In this document: positions 21,925 to 21,928 of the stretch, piece after piece
Numbering within the stretch: position 1 is the first letter of the stretch
Layout: each line of letters begins with the position of its first letter
Made by a program: the position numbers and the translations under genes
Origin: a virus
DNA length: 21,928 nt
Direction: 5' to 3' (one strand)
Virus record (IMG/VR): IMGVR_UViG_3300036651_001461
Coordinates: 1-21,928 of that record
The notes under the pieces: generated by a model
Databases searched by the model: none
What the model saw: the letters and a program-made list of their open reading frames with translations, nothing else
What the model was told of the DNA's origin: nothing

Positions 21925-21928
21925 CACA

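Noticed and set aside
1-21928. CRISPR arrays, insertion sequences and integrase genes
   Set aside because: No regularly spaced direct repeats and no transposase or recombinase motifs were found, so nothing in the window shows whether the element is lysogenic.

Overview
This window looks like the late (virion-structural and lysis) half of a tailed-phage or prophage genome with a podovirus-like layout. A scaffold-like gene and a major capsid gene are followed by tail-fibre genes, internal virion ('ejection') genes, a short adaptor gene and a nozzle gene of the T7 gp11/gp12 type, more receptor-binding genes, then lysis. No tape-measure gene or long tail-tube module is seen, which fits a short tail. 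Every structural gene is on the + strand. Neighbouring genes are tightly packed, and many junctions are ATGA, TGATG or TAATG overlaps. The genetic code appears standard, with TAA, TAG and TGA all used as stops. Shine-Dalgarno sites are of the AAGGAGG/AAAGGA type. A GH25 muramidase and an r1t-like small holin suggest a Gram-positive-type host, but the sequence does not identify the host.

Layout: 3-191 is the 3' end of a gene cut by the window edge, followed by an overlapping HNH endonuclease (188-574). Head module: scaffold-like protein (701-1510), major capsid protein (1548-2411) and two small proteins (2477-3122), closed by a textbook intrinsic terminator (3129-3150). A second block runs from about 3175 to 9639. 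It holds a small hypothetical, a head/tail appendage protein, a lectin-like/Fn3 fibre with an apparent inserted domain, two tail-collar proteins (one with a collagen-like stalk), a small hypothetical, a striking 624-aa protein made of about 26 copies of an 18-residue repeat, and a BppU-like Ig-fold protein. The ejection module follows (9636-15035: a Gly/Ala-rich helical protein and a 1442-aa giant), then the tail adaptor (15050-15760) and tail nozzle (15760-18138). Two receptor-binding proteins (18174-19753) share an N-terminal domain but have different tips. A Cys/His-rich miniprotein, a GH25 endolysin with a C-terminal membrane segment and a small holin complete the operon, which ends in a strong terminator (21097-21133). 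The right edge carries about 320 bp of hairpin-rich sequence with no convincing gene and a minus-strand NUMOD4-HNH-HTH homing-type endonuclease (21454-21906).

How the parts work together (inference from order and family knowledge): the scaffold and coat build the head; the adaptor and nozzle form the short tail; the fibres and collar proteins bind the host surface; the two large internal proteins probably leave the capsid to carry DNA across the envelope; the holin and GH25 enzyme release progeny. The two HNH genes are selfish or mobile passengers at the module borders. The most unusual items are the 18-residue repeat protein, the apparent insertion of a jelly-roll-like domain inside an Fn3 domain, the modular pair of receptor-binding proteins, and the membrane-anchored GH25 lysin that lacks a recognisable wall-binding domain.
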